Source: Eunapius fragilis (lineage: Eukaryota > Porifera > Demospongiae > Spongillida > Spongillidae). Taken from it: a DNA stretch of 64,000 nt. The stretch is from NCBI GenBank assembly GCA_963681505.1, contig OY811974.1, forward strand, positions 10,906,461-10,970,460, written 5' to 3'. The position numbers and the translations under genes are program-made. Positions 32,580 through 45,258 of this stretch are shown piece by piece. Position 1 is the stretch's first letter; every line of letters starts with the position of its first letter. Below the pieces are notes generated by a model. It did no database searches and was not told the DNA's origin. It saw nothing but the letters and a program-made list of their open reading frames with translations.

Positions 32580-34720
32580 GTAAAGGGTGTGTCTATAGGT
32601 AGGTGGTATAGGATTCAACATAGGCTGTCGGAGAGTTTCAGACCACTCTATATCACCCCATGCATCTTCACAGGTATGTGATGAGGTGTGTTCTTGGCCT
32701 TGGCATTTCACTTTGCACCGTTGTGTTATTTACATTATGTTGCTTCATATCTGCTTTCACAATATATGCTTTCATCTAATGCCCACCACCTCCAAGAGTC
32801 TGAATTAATGTCTAGAGCGCTACAAACAGGACCCAACATGTCACCTGCATAAGTGAGCTGTGAAGGTGTGGATGTATCATGGCATTCAATGAGGCAGGTC
32901 CCAGATGCAGGTTACATCAACAGAAATTTACTTGCTGGGATCACAATAACCCTTGGCCATGCATTACTGATGAACCCTACTTGTTGTGATAATGCAATCC
33001 TCATGAAGGAAGACTTGTTTATATTGTATACATTCTTACTCAGTCTTACTCAGAGTGTATCGTTTTTATTTTATGACTCCTCATTGTATATTGTTCTTCT
33101 AATTATGGGCGCGAGGAATGATTTCACGCCACAAAGGAATGAAGTCACCCCACGAAGAATTAAAATCACCCGCTAGAAAAGCTTTGAAATAATGGTGTGA
33201 TATCGCCTCTTTTTAAGTGTGATTTCACCCGTTTATAGGTTTGGTGTGAAGGTCATACCTGATTTGGTGTGCCTATTGGCGTACTACGTTCACACCAATA
33301 AATAGGTGACCTTCACACTTTTGTATTTGCAGTGAAGCTATGCATACACATGAGCATAAGTGCTTCAGGGAATATGTGGCGAGTTAATTCCTTCTTACTA
33401 CGTGCATACAGATATCCATTTGCTTAATTGTCATTTACAACTGATGTTCAACCATTCTGCTACATAGGTCCATATATGGTGAAGAACTCAAGTTAGAACT
33501 TTAAAAATTCTACTTCAGAGTAACCGCTCTGTTAGGCCAACGTCGCCATTAAAAATCCTTAACGCTAAGTCGATGGGCTTGCATGCATACACCTGGCCAG
33601 GGTCACTTGCGCACCTGAATTGAGACATCTATGGCACGTAGTAGCGGGGTTGCGAAATAAAAGCCACTGGTGTTGGACAGGCTGGCGTATATACAAACTA
33701 CCCTTTGTTGTAGAAACAACTTTCACACTAAGGGCCTGGAGCCGAGCGACGGGACATTAATTGCTAAGGGTTTAATACCGTACAATAAAACATATGTCAT
33801 GTCATGTGTGAACTCGCCAGTATATGCATGGGGTATAGTTAGCCCAGGGCTTGTTAAGGATGAATAGCAATTTGTGTGTAGCATGCGGTCTTCGAAACTC
33901 AGTTCAGTATGGAGGAATGTGATGCTTGGCTTCGACTCCCAGAGCTCAAATCAATAGATATCATGCCTCTTTTAAATTAGATCCTTTAGAATGCATGGGG
34001 GAAGTGCATAACACATGCACAATATATATCCCACTATAATTACAAGGCTTGCTCAAAAGTATCTGGATATTCCTGCATCATCCACCCCTTTAGAAAGTGT
34101 GTTGTCAATATAAAAGATCCAGGCATTGCAGGCAAGCGATGGGCCTACTTCCCCAATAGAGGCATCAGTTCTCCTATAGAAGGAGATATGCTTTGAAAGA
34201 AATAAGTCAATGGCATTGAGCAGTATACAGATGTGCCACTTGTTCAATGTCCTCCCCATCCCTTCCCTACCTTCTCTCTCCTCCCCATCCCTTCCCTACC
34301 TCCTCTCTCTTCCCCATCCCCAACTGACTCTCAGCGTGTTAAGTTACCAACATCTTGTATAAGAAAATCTGCATTCACACAAGCACTGTACATGATGCAA
34401 AGTTACATGAACTTGAACTTAGGGTTGGTGTTCCCACAATAGAAAAGTGTACTATAATTAATTACTGATCTGTTCTGCATGCAAGTATTGGTACATGGGG
34501 CGTGGTCTGGCCTGTCATGCAGGCCTTGCAGCCCCTCTTTAGCCATGCATATCATACCAAAACCATGGTTTAGGACCTAAACATTCGTCGTGCTCGGTGT
34601 ACCACTAAAATATTCATAATCCGGACTCAGTCATTTCCGCCGAATGTTGTTGAGACAGTGTTATGTGAATTAAGCATTTAATTCCATTAACGGTTTGTGC
34701 ATGCGGAAATGGCCAATTCT
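32580..34720. other. Intergenic, no gene recognised
   Basis: About 33115-33310 contains recurring GTGTGAA/TCACACC and ATTTCACNCC-type motifs at roughly 20-60 bp spacing, partly in inverted orientation (TTTGGTGTGAAGGTCA versus TGACCTTCACAC). Elsewhere there are only short frames without resemblance and a CT-rich stretch (34250-34320). Confidence 0.4.
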
Positions 34721-34727
34721 CAAGTTT

Positions 34728-34735
34728 TATAAAAG
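34728..34735 (+). promoter_or_regulatory. TATA box of the trefoil-like secreted protein gene
   Basis: TATAAAAG lies 70 bases before the ATG at 34806, in TTTTATAAAAGC context. Confidence 0.7.
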
Positions 34736-34805
34736 CTACGATGTGCAAGCTGCATGCAATAGTGACTAACTCCATCTGATAAGTCGAGGAGAAACGGAAA
34801 CAAAG

Positions 34806-35860
34806 ATGAAGTTCGGTTTAGCTCTCTGCGTAGCTATCTCCATTGTTGGCGCAGCAAGTGCCCGGGGTGTCAAAGGTATATAGCCAGCAGCTGTGCACCT
34901 GAAATGCAGCCAACATATTGGAGTGTCTCAATGAATGCATTCCATGCATGCACTTACATAAAACTCTGGTACAGCAGGATTCAAGTATCCCGAGATACAG
35001 GCCTCAGACGAAGATCTAATTATCCCGCAGGATGAGGGGTCTCCACCAGACCCTGCTAACTTCCGTAAACAGCTAGAGGGTGGGAATGGACAGAGCGTCT
35101 TCGAAGAGGAATTGGATGCAGAAAAAGAAGGAGGTAATGACAGTTATTAAATTGTATACCGATCAATGTATAGATACATTGCATAATAGTGACCGAGCAA
35201 GCCGCGAGACGAACCGATAATATATCAGAGTTAAATATCAGTTATCCCAACCTGCATTCGTGCATGCGCCATTATTTACTCATGTCTTCTTCTATACATA
35301 CACATGCAGCTCTGACCCAAGGCAGCACCATATCATTGCAACTATTGTACTCCAAGCGAGATTGGTTTAGCTGCTATCACGGTAGCGGCAGACAATGTGT
35401 CAGAGCCACATGCCCCGGTCTTTACATGAGTGATGCGGACTTCACCAATTGTTGGGGTGAAGTATTCCAGATATATAGAAAGGACGGTCCAGGATACGTC
35501 CGTGTCGGAGACGTCGTTGGGTTTCATTACCCTCGCCAGATCGGGAATTGGCTCTCTCTTTGGGAATGCAATGGACGAGTATTTCCGTGGCCAGGTACCC
35601 CTACTTTGGCTCACGGGTTTTCTTCTGAAAATTATTGGTATCAACACTGGGGGGAGGTGTTCAGGATTTACGCAAGAGGAAAATCCAATGGACAAGTCAT
35701 CACGTCTAACGACAACGTGTTCATCTACCACATTGCTTACAATCAGTTCCTGAGCTTTGTGGGTGGTACTCCTACGTGCGCCACGTGCCCAGGCCCTGCT
35801 CCTCCAACAGAGGACAAATACGACCTTTGCTGGGGTGAAAATTTTGAAATTTGGCACTAA
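34806..35860 (+). CDS. Secreted threefold-repeat (beta-trefoil-like) protein, 3 exons
   Basis: Exons 34806-34875, 34978-35133, 35310-35860; all junctions are GT-AG and in phase, 258 residues. A signal peptide MKFGLALCVAISIVGAASA is followed by an acidic propeptide-like stretch (about residues 25-75, rich in Asp/Glu/Pro). The rest is a domain with three internal repeats of about 55-65 residues, each ending in a WGExFxI motif: CWGEVFQIY, HWGEVFRIY, CWGENFEIW. Cysteines recur as CPG and before WGE. Threefold repeats of this size suggest a beta-trefoil fold, as in secreted lectins and carbohydrate-binding modules, but I recognise no named family. TATA box and AATAAA frame a compact gene, likely strongly expressed. 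Fold and function are inference. Confidence 0.82.
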
Positions 35861-35956
35861 GCAAGACGGACGTAATGAGCAGATGACTGCATGCTGTTAG
35901 TTGCGTAGCTATACATAGTCGCTAAGAATAGTTTCTGATACCATGCTGATATTTGA

Positions 35957-35962
35957 AATAAA
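35957..35962 (+). terminator. Polyadenylation signal AATAAA
   Basis: AATAAA about 97 bases after the stop codon of the trefoil-like gene (35858-35860). Confidence 0.6.
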
Positions 35963-36375
35963 AGTGCAATTCATTGTGGTTAGCTATGGCGCTATGTATA
36001 TATATTTGTACGCGCAGTTGATGGGCAGTTCTCTATAACGTACTTTGAATTGGTCGGAACAGGAACGGCTGTGTGTGTGCGTGCTTGCGTGGGTGTGGGT
36101 GTGCTTAAACGAAGGATTAACGCACGAGCCCTGGCACTTGCTGTGATGATGATTGCGTTACGCAGAGAGATAACCAGACTCTTAAAATCCTGTTCAATGC
36201 ATATTAGGGCTATACAAATGTATGCCGCTTGCACATCGCAGCCTTTTATAAAACCCCGCCCCTTGAAATAGAATTTTGATATTGTCATTTTTGAATATTC
36301 AATGTAACCAGGGCTCGTGCATTAATTCTTGGTTTAAAAACTCACTCCCACACATACACTCGCACAACACACACG

Positions 36376-36384
36376 CGCGCGCAC

Positions 36385-36449
<65 letters not shown>
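36376..36449. repeat. (CA)n microsatellite
   Basis: Long CA run preceded by CGCG-containing variants. Confidence 0.95.
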
Positions 36450-36450
<1 letters not shown>

Positions 36451-36908
36451 GGTTCACTAACAATATCATAGTAAGAAATAACACAACAGATGCCGCATGG
36501 GGTAAACATTTACATGCAAGTTGTAATAAACAATTTGCGTCACGTGACTGTCACCTTTCATATCTTTCGTTTTCTATCATCACAGTCTTGTCAAATGAAC
36601 CAATTATCTTCACTCAGGGTCAACACATTTTTCATTTAGCCATGCCGCTATTAACAGATTTGGCTGAAGAAGTGGGCATGGTACAGGTCAAACTGACATG
36701 AGCAATGGCGGAAGGATACCGAAATATCATCACTATAGGGAAAATTGCCCCCTTGGGGCCCTTTACAATATGCTGCAGTGATGCCCAAACACCTTGTACT
36801 GCTCTTGGCCGTGGCTCATAGCTGGTTCTGACCTTACTATATTACCTAGCTCTGTTTTGACAGAGATAACGTACAAAATATTATCTCAAGTTTCACTAGA
36901 AAAACTTC

Positions 36909-37310
36909 CATATAGGATTTGACCGCAACTATGAACTCATAGTCTCTAACACAAAACTCTCGACCTGCCACCATCGGATCGTTTAGCTCAACTTGTTATA
37001 GCAATCGAACTAGATGTAAAAAAAAAAAAGAGCAGTTTCGTCTACGTTTTATGTCACAGAACCGCGCGGTTGTAGAAAACAAAAGGGTACCGCCCGCCCT
37101 CGTACCCAGTCCCGGAACATGGTCTCCTTCTCCTTCTTCTTGGCAACGCATAACTCGGGATTGGAACACTTTTAAACAATGAAAATTTCACCATTATAGG
37201 CTGGAAGAGCCACTTTCATATAAAATAGTCGATGTTATATTTTGGTAAACATTCGACTATACGGTCTATGTTAGACGCATAATTAGATAACTTGTAACAA
37301 TCTTTGAAAT
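36909..37310. mobile_element. Copy of the 20-kb element family, left part
   Basis: Starts CATATAGGATTTGACCGCAA and follows the same order of blocks as 20084-20460 (CTTGTTATAGCAATCGA, GAACCGCGCGGTTGT, CTCGTACCCAGTCCCGG, ACGCATAACTCGGGAT, AAAATAGTCGATGTTATATTTTGG). No right terminus was identified. Confidence 0.7.
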
Positions 37311-37526
37311 AAATGGCGAACAACTAAAATAAACGCTTTGGTGCTTCAATCGTCGTTTGGTGTAACCTCTTTTGTTAGTGAGGTTGTTTTTATCAATCGT
37401 CATGTCAGGAGCGAAACGACGTGCGAATTACCTTCAAGTTCGAGACGATAATATAGATCGGCACATGCATCCTACAGCGATACATAAGTGATTTCAGTGA
37501 TTTGGGTATGTACAAAAATCAAGGAA

Positions 37527-37790
37527 ACAAGTAACTAAAACAGGTGGTATATAGGATTTGTAGGCAACTGGTGGTGTCAAGGAAACAAGGTCTTATCAGA
37601 AGTTAAAATGTAATAGTCCGATATTTATTTAGCACATTTCTTGGGCATGCGTTGTTTGTAAGCTAAATATAGGACTATTACATTTTCCATTCTGATAAGA
37701 CCTTGTTTCCTTGCTTTTTACACCACGAATTGCCTTTACATTCTATTTATACCACCAAATTTCACGTAGAGAATGTTTTTAGTTATTTGA
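37527..37790. mobile_element. Hairpin MITE copy
   Basis: Palindromic copy of the 286-bp family with more mismatches than 20554-20839. The arms meet near 37655 (TTCTTGGGCATGCG). Confidence 0.85.
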
Positions 37791-37799
37791 CTCTGTGAA

Positions 37800-38820
37800 A
37801 ATCTTCTACGTTTGACTAGTACCTGTTCTTCAGCCAAAACAGGTAATAATTGTTCATAACCGCATGGCAACAATGAAATTCATATTGTGTCTCAACTTTG
37901 GCAACGCTATTTCTTAGCGATGAAACGAGGTCCTACGTCGAGAGAAGAGGTTCAATAGAAGCTGTAATCAATTTTTAAAACAACTGGTTGCTTCTTCTAG
38001 CATAAACCGAGCGCGTAACAAAACAAAATGCCTAACACTTTTCGCCCTTAAAATCTAGCATCGCTCGAAAATGCGCGAACAGTTTCCCGCGTTCAGAATC
38101 TGGCTCGACCAAAATGTTTAGAGGATTGTGCTGAAGCTGTGACCTAATAATCGTCTCAATTTGTTGACCCTGAGGGATGATATTTGGAACAATTCATTTG
38201 ACAAGACTGTGATGATGTAAAACGAAAGTGATGAAAAGTGATAGTCATGTAACGCAAATTATTTATTACAACCATAAGTATGTTACAACTTGTAGACAAA
38301 CCGTGCTTCTGTTGTGTTAGTTTCTTACAATGATACGTAGTTATTGGAGTGAACCTTGAATTTGTGTGAATTTTTTTTTCGTCCAACTTGCATGATCTCG
38401 AGATGTTGCCGGGAAGATTCCCTGATAGATTGCCGCCATGTTTGCTTTTTTTTGGGTCGTAACTATTATTGCATCATTAGAAGCAAGGAATAGGCGATAA
38501 GTCAGGTCCCCAGACTAGTGATCACTACATTATTGCGACATTGTTGCATGCATTTATTATTTTAACATCGTTAACGATATCATAGATAGTAGAGTAACGG
38601 ATTGGAAACAGGACTATGAATCTGATTTGCTACGTACAGTCCGCGTTTCGCAGCTGCAATAAATGAAACGTATGCTTCAATGGCTATTGCACTTGTTGTG
38701 CCTCCCGAATCTACTGGTTCCCAGTCCTACTGTCACCGTAGCATCGTATGCCACAGGTATTACGAACCTCAACTTCCTCTTTCTCATGACAGCTTAGAGC
38801 AAAACCAAAAAAAATTATAA
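37800..38820. other. Intergenic, no gene recognised
   Basis: Unique-looking sequence between the hairpin MITE and the foldback element. Only short frames, none with resemblance. Confidence 0.35.
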
Positions 38821-40431
38821 TAAGATGGGACAGTTCACGCGAAAATTGCCTATCGCGTATATATATATAAAGTTATAAAAATGATTCACTTTGAAATCGC
38901 TACATCTCCCGAACCGTAAATGCTATTGACTTTCTATTTTCAACACTTCATACTACATCATTTCTCTCTGGTAAAATAAATTTTGGGCTCTTGCATTAGC
39001 TTCGTGCCAGTGTTGCAACGTCCGATACCTCTTGGGGTTCAAACTGGCCATATCTTTCGGCAGGACATCTCAATTAACTTCAAATTCGGTTTATACGCAG
39101 AGGGGTCCTGTACCTATCGATTTGTCCTGTTCGTTAATTTTTACTTTATCCGTTACGGAGATACAGCTGTGCAAAGTAATTGCACATTTCTCGTTCATTT
39201 CGCGCCATTAACCTACTCCAACCTGGTTCCCGCTACTCCGAGCACATGAATATACAATAACCTCCCGTGCCCATGTCACTACATGTACAACTGAAGTGCC
39301 ACCGTTGTTCTTACAAACGTCAGTGGTTCTCTTCTATAACAAACAAGATTCGTTAAGCGATCAAAATGCGTGGGATTCAGCTACCATCACCATACAAAAC
39401 ACGGTACGTACTACCAGTACCGATACACGCGCACAACAATATGTGTCCCTGTCGATTCGGTCATACTCTTTGGGTGTCACTCGTTGCGTGGCCATTTATA
39501 GGCTCACAACCTATGATAGTACGTCAGAGCCATGAGGTAAAGTGCACGGTGTATCAGCTAGGCTATGGGAGAGGCGTGGTCGAGTTAAAGACACATGCAG
39601 CGCAGCTAGGCTGGAACACATGTAACCCTTCCTTATTGTCGGGATTTGCGTTCTGCTGGCACATATGTTTTAAACGCCCACCGTTTTTCATTTCATCTGC
39701 ATGGCTGGCACACACACACCCATGAACCAACACATACACACGTCTCACGTCACACTTATACACACTCTTTCCACTACCAGTATTCTTTCCCCTTGCTGTA
39801 CACCCTGTAAATAGTTATGTGCTACATGGATTCACACATAAGCTTTGTCTATTTGAACTTTTTTTTGGTTATGTACAGTGCTTTCACTGGCTTACTATCC
39901 AACCCATTATTTATATTCTGACTGATGTGTTTTTCACGTGTGTAACTGGATTGTGTGTTTTATACACAGTGGTATAGGAGCATGGGGGCAAAGGCCCCCC
40001 TCCCAACCCCTCCCCCCATTGGTTGTATGTACTGGATTAATGTGTTGTACGTACTGGACTATTTGTTCCTGTCTCACAGTACCTGTCACATCATGACGTA
40101 CCATGCCTCATGTCCCATATTCCATTACATGCATCCATTTACACACTCACACACTCATACAGACAACACTCACAACTATCCCATGCCAATCACTATAAAT
40201 GCTGAAGCTATGAGTGTGTACCATTGAGAGGTTTAAAAAGACTTAGGACTTACTATTTATTACCTTCCTTTGTTATATAAAATTTCCAGGGCCCTGATCT
40301 TTATCTTTAGGGATAAAGCAGGAATAATATTCCTGCCAGGCTTATGTACAAAAGTATGTTGTAGATCTACATGTAATATCACAATAGCACAGATTCCTAG
40401 AAGGGGCCCATGTATAATGCTATACATACAC

Positions 40432-40461
40432 ACGCACACACACACACACACACATACACAC
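40432..40461. repeat. (CA)n, short allele in the left foldback arm
   Basis: About 30 bp. The mirrored site in the right arm (45163-45260) is a much longer GT/GC tract, one of the few differences between the outer arms. Confidence 0.9.
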
Positions 40462-41944
40462 AAACCAGTGCTACTTAGAAATAGTGGTTCTGGTGGGTAT
40501 GACTGTCAGTTTGCTATGACCAGATGCAAAGCCACCCATGGAAGTCACCCATGGAATGTTGACTTACATGAGATTGTGGCAAATAGATAGGCTAATGCCT
40601 TTGTGTTTAGGACTCTGCCATTAAGAGACATATGGTCACATACCCACCTGAGGATCAGAGCAGTTGGTGTCATTTTTTTTTTGGATCTGGGGCAGTGCTG
40701 CTTCCAAACATGTTACAGACCTGTGAGTCCGATAGGCTTTTGCATTTGGTCATATGTGTAGCAACAAACTTGACAGTCATCCTCACCTGAACCACTAATT
40801 CTTCTAGTTAGTAGCATTGGAATTTCAGTGTACGTGTGTGTATGTGTGTGTGTATGTGTGTGTGTGTGTTTGTGTGTGTGATGTGAGTGTTTGTGTGTGT
40901 GTAGCATTGGAACCTTTCTTTCTTGGAGGATGTGCAATTTATTTTTGTAATATGTTGACAAGGATTGTACGGTACGTACTACCAGTACCGATACGCGTGC
41001 ATAACATCATGTAGAAATTGTGTCCCTGTTGATTTGGTCATACTGTTTGGGTGCCACTCATTGCGTGGCCATTTATAGGTTCACAACCTATAACAATACG
41101 TCAGAGCCATGATATCTAGTGCACGGTGTATCAGCTTGGCTATGGGAGAGGCGTGGTCGAGTTAAAGACACATGCGGGCTGGAACACATGTAACCCTTCC
41201 TTATTATGCGTTCTGCTGGCACATATAACACCCACCATTTTTCATTTCATCTGCACGGCTGGCACACACACCCATGAACCACACCTATGAACATAAACAC
41301 GTCTCATGTCATGACTATTCACACTCTTTCCACCATATGACACTATTCTTTTCCCCTTGCTGTAAACCCTGTAAATTGTTACGTTGCACACAACATAACA
41401 ATTTACATGTGCTACATAGATTCACTCATATGCTTTGTCGATTTGAACTTTTTTTTCTATATCTTTCGGTTACAGTGCTTTCACTGGCCTATCTCTTTCT
41501 CAACTATTTTTGTTATGTTTATATTCAGATTCATTCTCTTTATGTTTGGTCCTATATGTGCAAGTAACATTACCTTCGATTCTTTAGTGGTCATAATTGT
41601 ATCAGCACAAAATGGTAGTATGTCTTGTCAGACTCATGCCCTCCACTGTATGCTCATATCCCATGGCCTCCTCTACATGGTCATGTCCAAAGGACTCCAT
41701 GTCACTGATGTGGATGTATTTCACACATGCAACTGGACTATGTGTTGCATGGATTGGGCTGGTGTCAGTGGGGTAGGAGCACAGGGGTCGTGGGGGCAAA
41801 TGTCACAATACATTTGTCAGAGGCCCCCGTGAGGCTCCACTATACATGTCCCATATACCATTCACTGTACTCAAATTGGGAGGGTTTTAAAGACTCCTCT
41901 ATTTCAGCTGATAGTGGTCATGAAAGAGTTGGAATGATGGGGGA

Positions 41945-41960
41945 GGGGGGGGGGGGGGGG
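41945..41960. repeat. Poly-G tract (16 nt)
   Basis: G run in the foldback spacer, preceded by GGGGGA. Confidence 0.93.
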
Positions 41961-42233
41961 AGCTCACCATCAAGGTGCTCTTGTATATATACTAGTCCTG
42001 AAGCTTCATGTGTAAGTAAAATACCAACTCAGTACTGCGTGTATACCCATGGTTAAATAGAAGCCATGTCAGTGAATGCTCTCTGTATAAACTCTACAGT
42101 GGCCCAGTTGTCTTTCCAAATCTTTGAGATAGGCTAAGCAATAATATTCACTGCCACTTATGCAAGGCTTCCCATCTGTCCACAAGTAGCTTGCACAAAA
42201 AATAAATCCTCTAAGAAAGGTACCAATGCTATA

Positions 42234-42237
<4 letters not shown>

Positions 42238-42315
<78 letters not shown>

Positions 42316-42331
42316 AACACACACACACACA
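42238..42331. repeat. (CA)n microsatellite
   Basis: About 70 bp of pure CA plus an interrupted tail (ACAAACACAAAC). The preceding sequence (AAAAAATAAATC...AATGCTATAAG) repeats at 42978-43015 before the next CA tract. Confidence 0.95.
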
Positions 42332-42718
42332 TACCACACACAATGGTAGCTTTGAAAACGATTAGCAAGCTGCGTTTGGACCTCCACCAATGGTAGCCCC
42401 TATATGTTGGTACAAGGCCACCAATGGATGCATGCTACTTGCTCCACCACATCAGTGCTTCCATCCCCACCTGTTTCACATGGGATTCCCCACCCACTTC
42501 ACAGCAGGTGCCCCTTGCTCCTCCACATCAGGGCACCCCCTCTTCCATAGATGTCACACTTCGACGTAGGGATCTCCTTCCCCCCTTTTACCATTCCATC
42601 CAGGAGACACCCCCCCACCTCCTCCACACAGTATACCCCTCCTAAACAGTGTAACACCACTAATGGTCTTATTTCAAAATAGTTATGTTCTATCTCATGA
42701 AGAAAAAGAACTGATGGA

Positions 42719-42920
42719 ACAAGTAATAAAAACATTAAATTGGTATATATGATTGACAGGCAGTAGAGGAAATATGTTATATTTAGCACATTTGTAGGAC
42801 ATTATGTTGTTCAACTGTGTGCGTATTACATTTCCCCTTAGTAGACCCTTGTTTTCTTCCTTTTGCCTTCCAATCCTATATGCCATCAATTTTCTCATAG
42901 AGAATGTCTTTATTACTTGT
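42719..42920. mobile_element. Degenerate hairpin MITE near the foldback centre
   Basis: Starts ACAAGTAATAAAAACATT and ends TTTATTACTTGT. Inner blocks TTAGCACATTTGTAGGAC and CCAATCCTATATGCCATCAA match the family with many changes. Its midpoint (~42820) lies about 20 bp from the midpoint of the 8-kb inverted repeat. Confidence 0.75.
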
Positions 42921-43044
42921 AAGCAAGGCTTCCATCTCTAGGTGAGCAGATCTAGAAGTAGCTTGTCAACACATCACAAAAAATAAATTGCAAAAGAAAG
43001 ATTCCAATGCTACGTAGACATACACCATACACTCACATACACAA

Positions 43045-43129
<85 letters not shown>
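43045..43129. repeat. (CA)n microsatellite
   Basis: About 85 bp of CA in the right half of the foldback element. Confidence 0.95.
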
Positions 43130-43132
<3 letters not shown>

Positions 43133-44740
43133 ATGTCAATGCTCCTTAGGATTAGTGGTCCTGATGAGGATGGCTGTCAAGTTTGCTACACATACGACCA
43201 AATGCAAAAGCCTATGTAAGTCACCTGTAACATCTTTGGGAGCAGCACTGCCCCAGATCCAAAAACAGACGTAAAATATGAAACCAAGTGCTGTGATCCT
43301 CAGGTGGGTTTGTGACGGTATGTCTCATTAATTGCAGAGTCCTAAACATAGCCTATCTATTTGCCACAATCTCATGTAAATCAACATTCCATGGGTGACT
43401 TCCATGGGTGGCTTTGCATCTGGTCATAGCAAACTGACAGTCATACCCACCAGAACCACTAATTCTAAGTAGCACTGGTTTGTGTGTGTACGTGTAGTGA
43501 GTGTGTGTGTGTGTATGTGTGTGTGTGTGTGCATGTGCGTGTGTATGTATAGCATTATACATGGGCCCCTTCTAGGAATCTGTGCTGTTTATCTTTTGTG
43601 ATATTACTTGTAGATCTACCACTCTGTAAGAGGGGCTTTACTAGACCTACTTTTGTATATACGCCCGCGGCAGGAATATTATTCCTGCTTTATCCCAAAA
43701 GACAAAGATCAGGGCCCTGGTATAACAAAGGATGGTAATAAATAGTAAGACCTAAGTCTTTTTAAACCTCTCAATGGTACACACTCAGAGCTTCAGCGTA
43801 TATAGTGATTAGCATGGGATACATGTAGTTGTGAGTGTTGTGTATTTATGAGTTTGTGAGTGTGTAAATGGATGCATGTAATGGAATATGGGACATGAGG
43901 CATGGTACGTTATGATGTGGCAGGTACTGTGAGACAGGAACAAATCGTCCAGTACATAACACATTTATCCAGCACATACAACCAATGGGGGTAGGAGTTG
44001 GGAGGTGGGCCTTCCTCTGAAAAAATTGTTGGGACTTTGCCCCCATAGCCTCCATGCTCCTATACCACTATGTATAGAACACACAATCCAGTTACACACG
44101 TGAAAAACACATCAGTCAGAATACAAATAGTTGAGAAAGAGGGTTGTATAGTAGGCCAGTGAAAGCACTGTAACCGAAAGACATAGAAAAAAAGTTCAAC
44201 TAGACAAAGCTTATAAGTGAATCCATGTAGCGCATAACAATTTACAGGGTGTACAGCAAGGGGAAAAGAATAGTGGAAAGAGTGTGTATAAGTGTGACAT
44301 GAGACGTGTGTATGTGTTGGTTCATGGGTGGGTGTGTGCCAGCTATGCAGATGATATGAAAAACGGTGGGCGTTTAAAATATATGTGCCAGCAGAACGCA
44401 AATCCCGACAATAAGGAAGGGTTACATGTGTTCCAGCCTAGCTGCGCTGCATGTGTCTTTAACTCGACCACGCCTCTCCCCTAGCCTAGCTGATACACCA
44501 TGCACCATATATCATGGCTCTGACGTACTGTTATAGGTTGTGAGCCTATAAATGGCCACGCAATGAGTGGCACCCAAAGAGTATGACCGAATCGACAGGG
44601 AGACGATTTCTACATGATGTTGTGAGCACGTATCGGTACTGGTAGTACATACTGTACAATCCTTGTCAACACATTACAAAAATAAATTGCACATCCTCCA
44701 AGAAAGAAAGGTTCCAATTTCCAATGCTACACACACAAAC

Positions 44741-44741
44741 A

Positions 44742-44796
<55 letters not shown>
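44741..44796. repeat. (CA)n microsatellite
   Basis: CA tract between the inner and outer tandem units of the right foldback arm. Confidence 0.95.
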
Positions 44797-44798
<2 letters not shown>

Positions 44799-45158
44799 AT
44801 TCCAATGCTACTTAAGATTAGTGGTTCTGGCGAGGATGACTGTCAAGTTTGCTACACATATGACCAAATGCAAAAGCCTATGGAACTCACAGGTCTGTAA
44901 CATGTTTGGAAGCAGCACTGCCCCAGATCCAAAAAAAAAATGACACCAACTGCTCTGATCCTCAGGTGGGTATGTGACCATATGTCTCTTAATGGCAGAG
45001 TCCTAAACACAAAGGCATTAGCCTATCTATTTGCCACAATCTCATGTAAGTCAACATTCCATGGGTGACTTCCATGGGTGGCTTTGCATCTGGTCATAGC
45101 AAACTGACAGTCATACCCACCAGAACCACTATTTCTAAGTAGCACTGGTTTGTGTGTA

Positions 45159-45162
<4 letters not shown>

Positions 45163-45237
<75 letters not shown>

Positions 45238-45258
45238 GTGTGCGTGTGCGTGTGTATG
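45163..45258. repeat. (GT)n microsatellite
   Basis: Long GT tract with GC interruptions in the right outer arm, the counterpart of 40432-40461. Confidence 0.95.

Noticed and set aside
31371..32711. Frames of 300-446 codons on both strands
   Set aside because: They are translations of the (CATA)n tract (Tyr-Ile-His-Thr or Met-Tyr-Val-Cys repeats) and are open in every frame.
36276..36701. 141-codon frame with poly-Thr-His
   Set aside because: Driven by a CA microsatellite. The flanks show no family resemblance.
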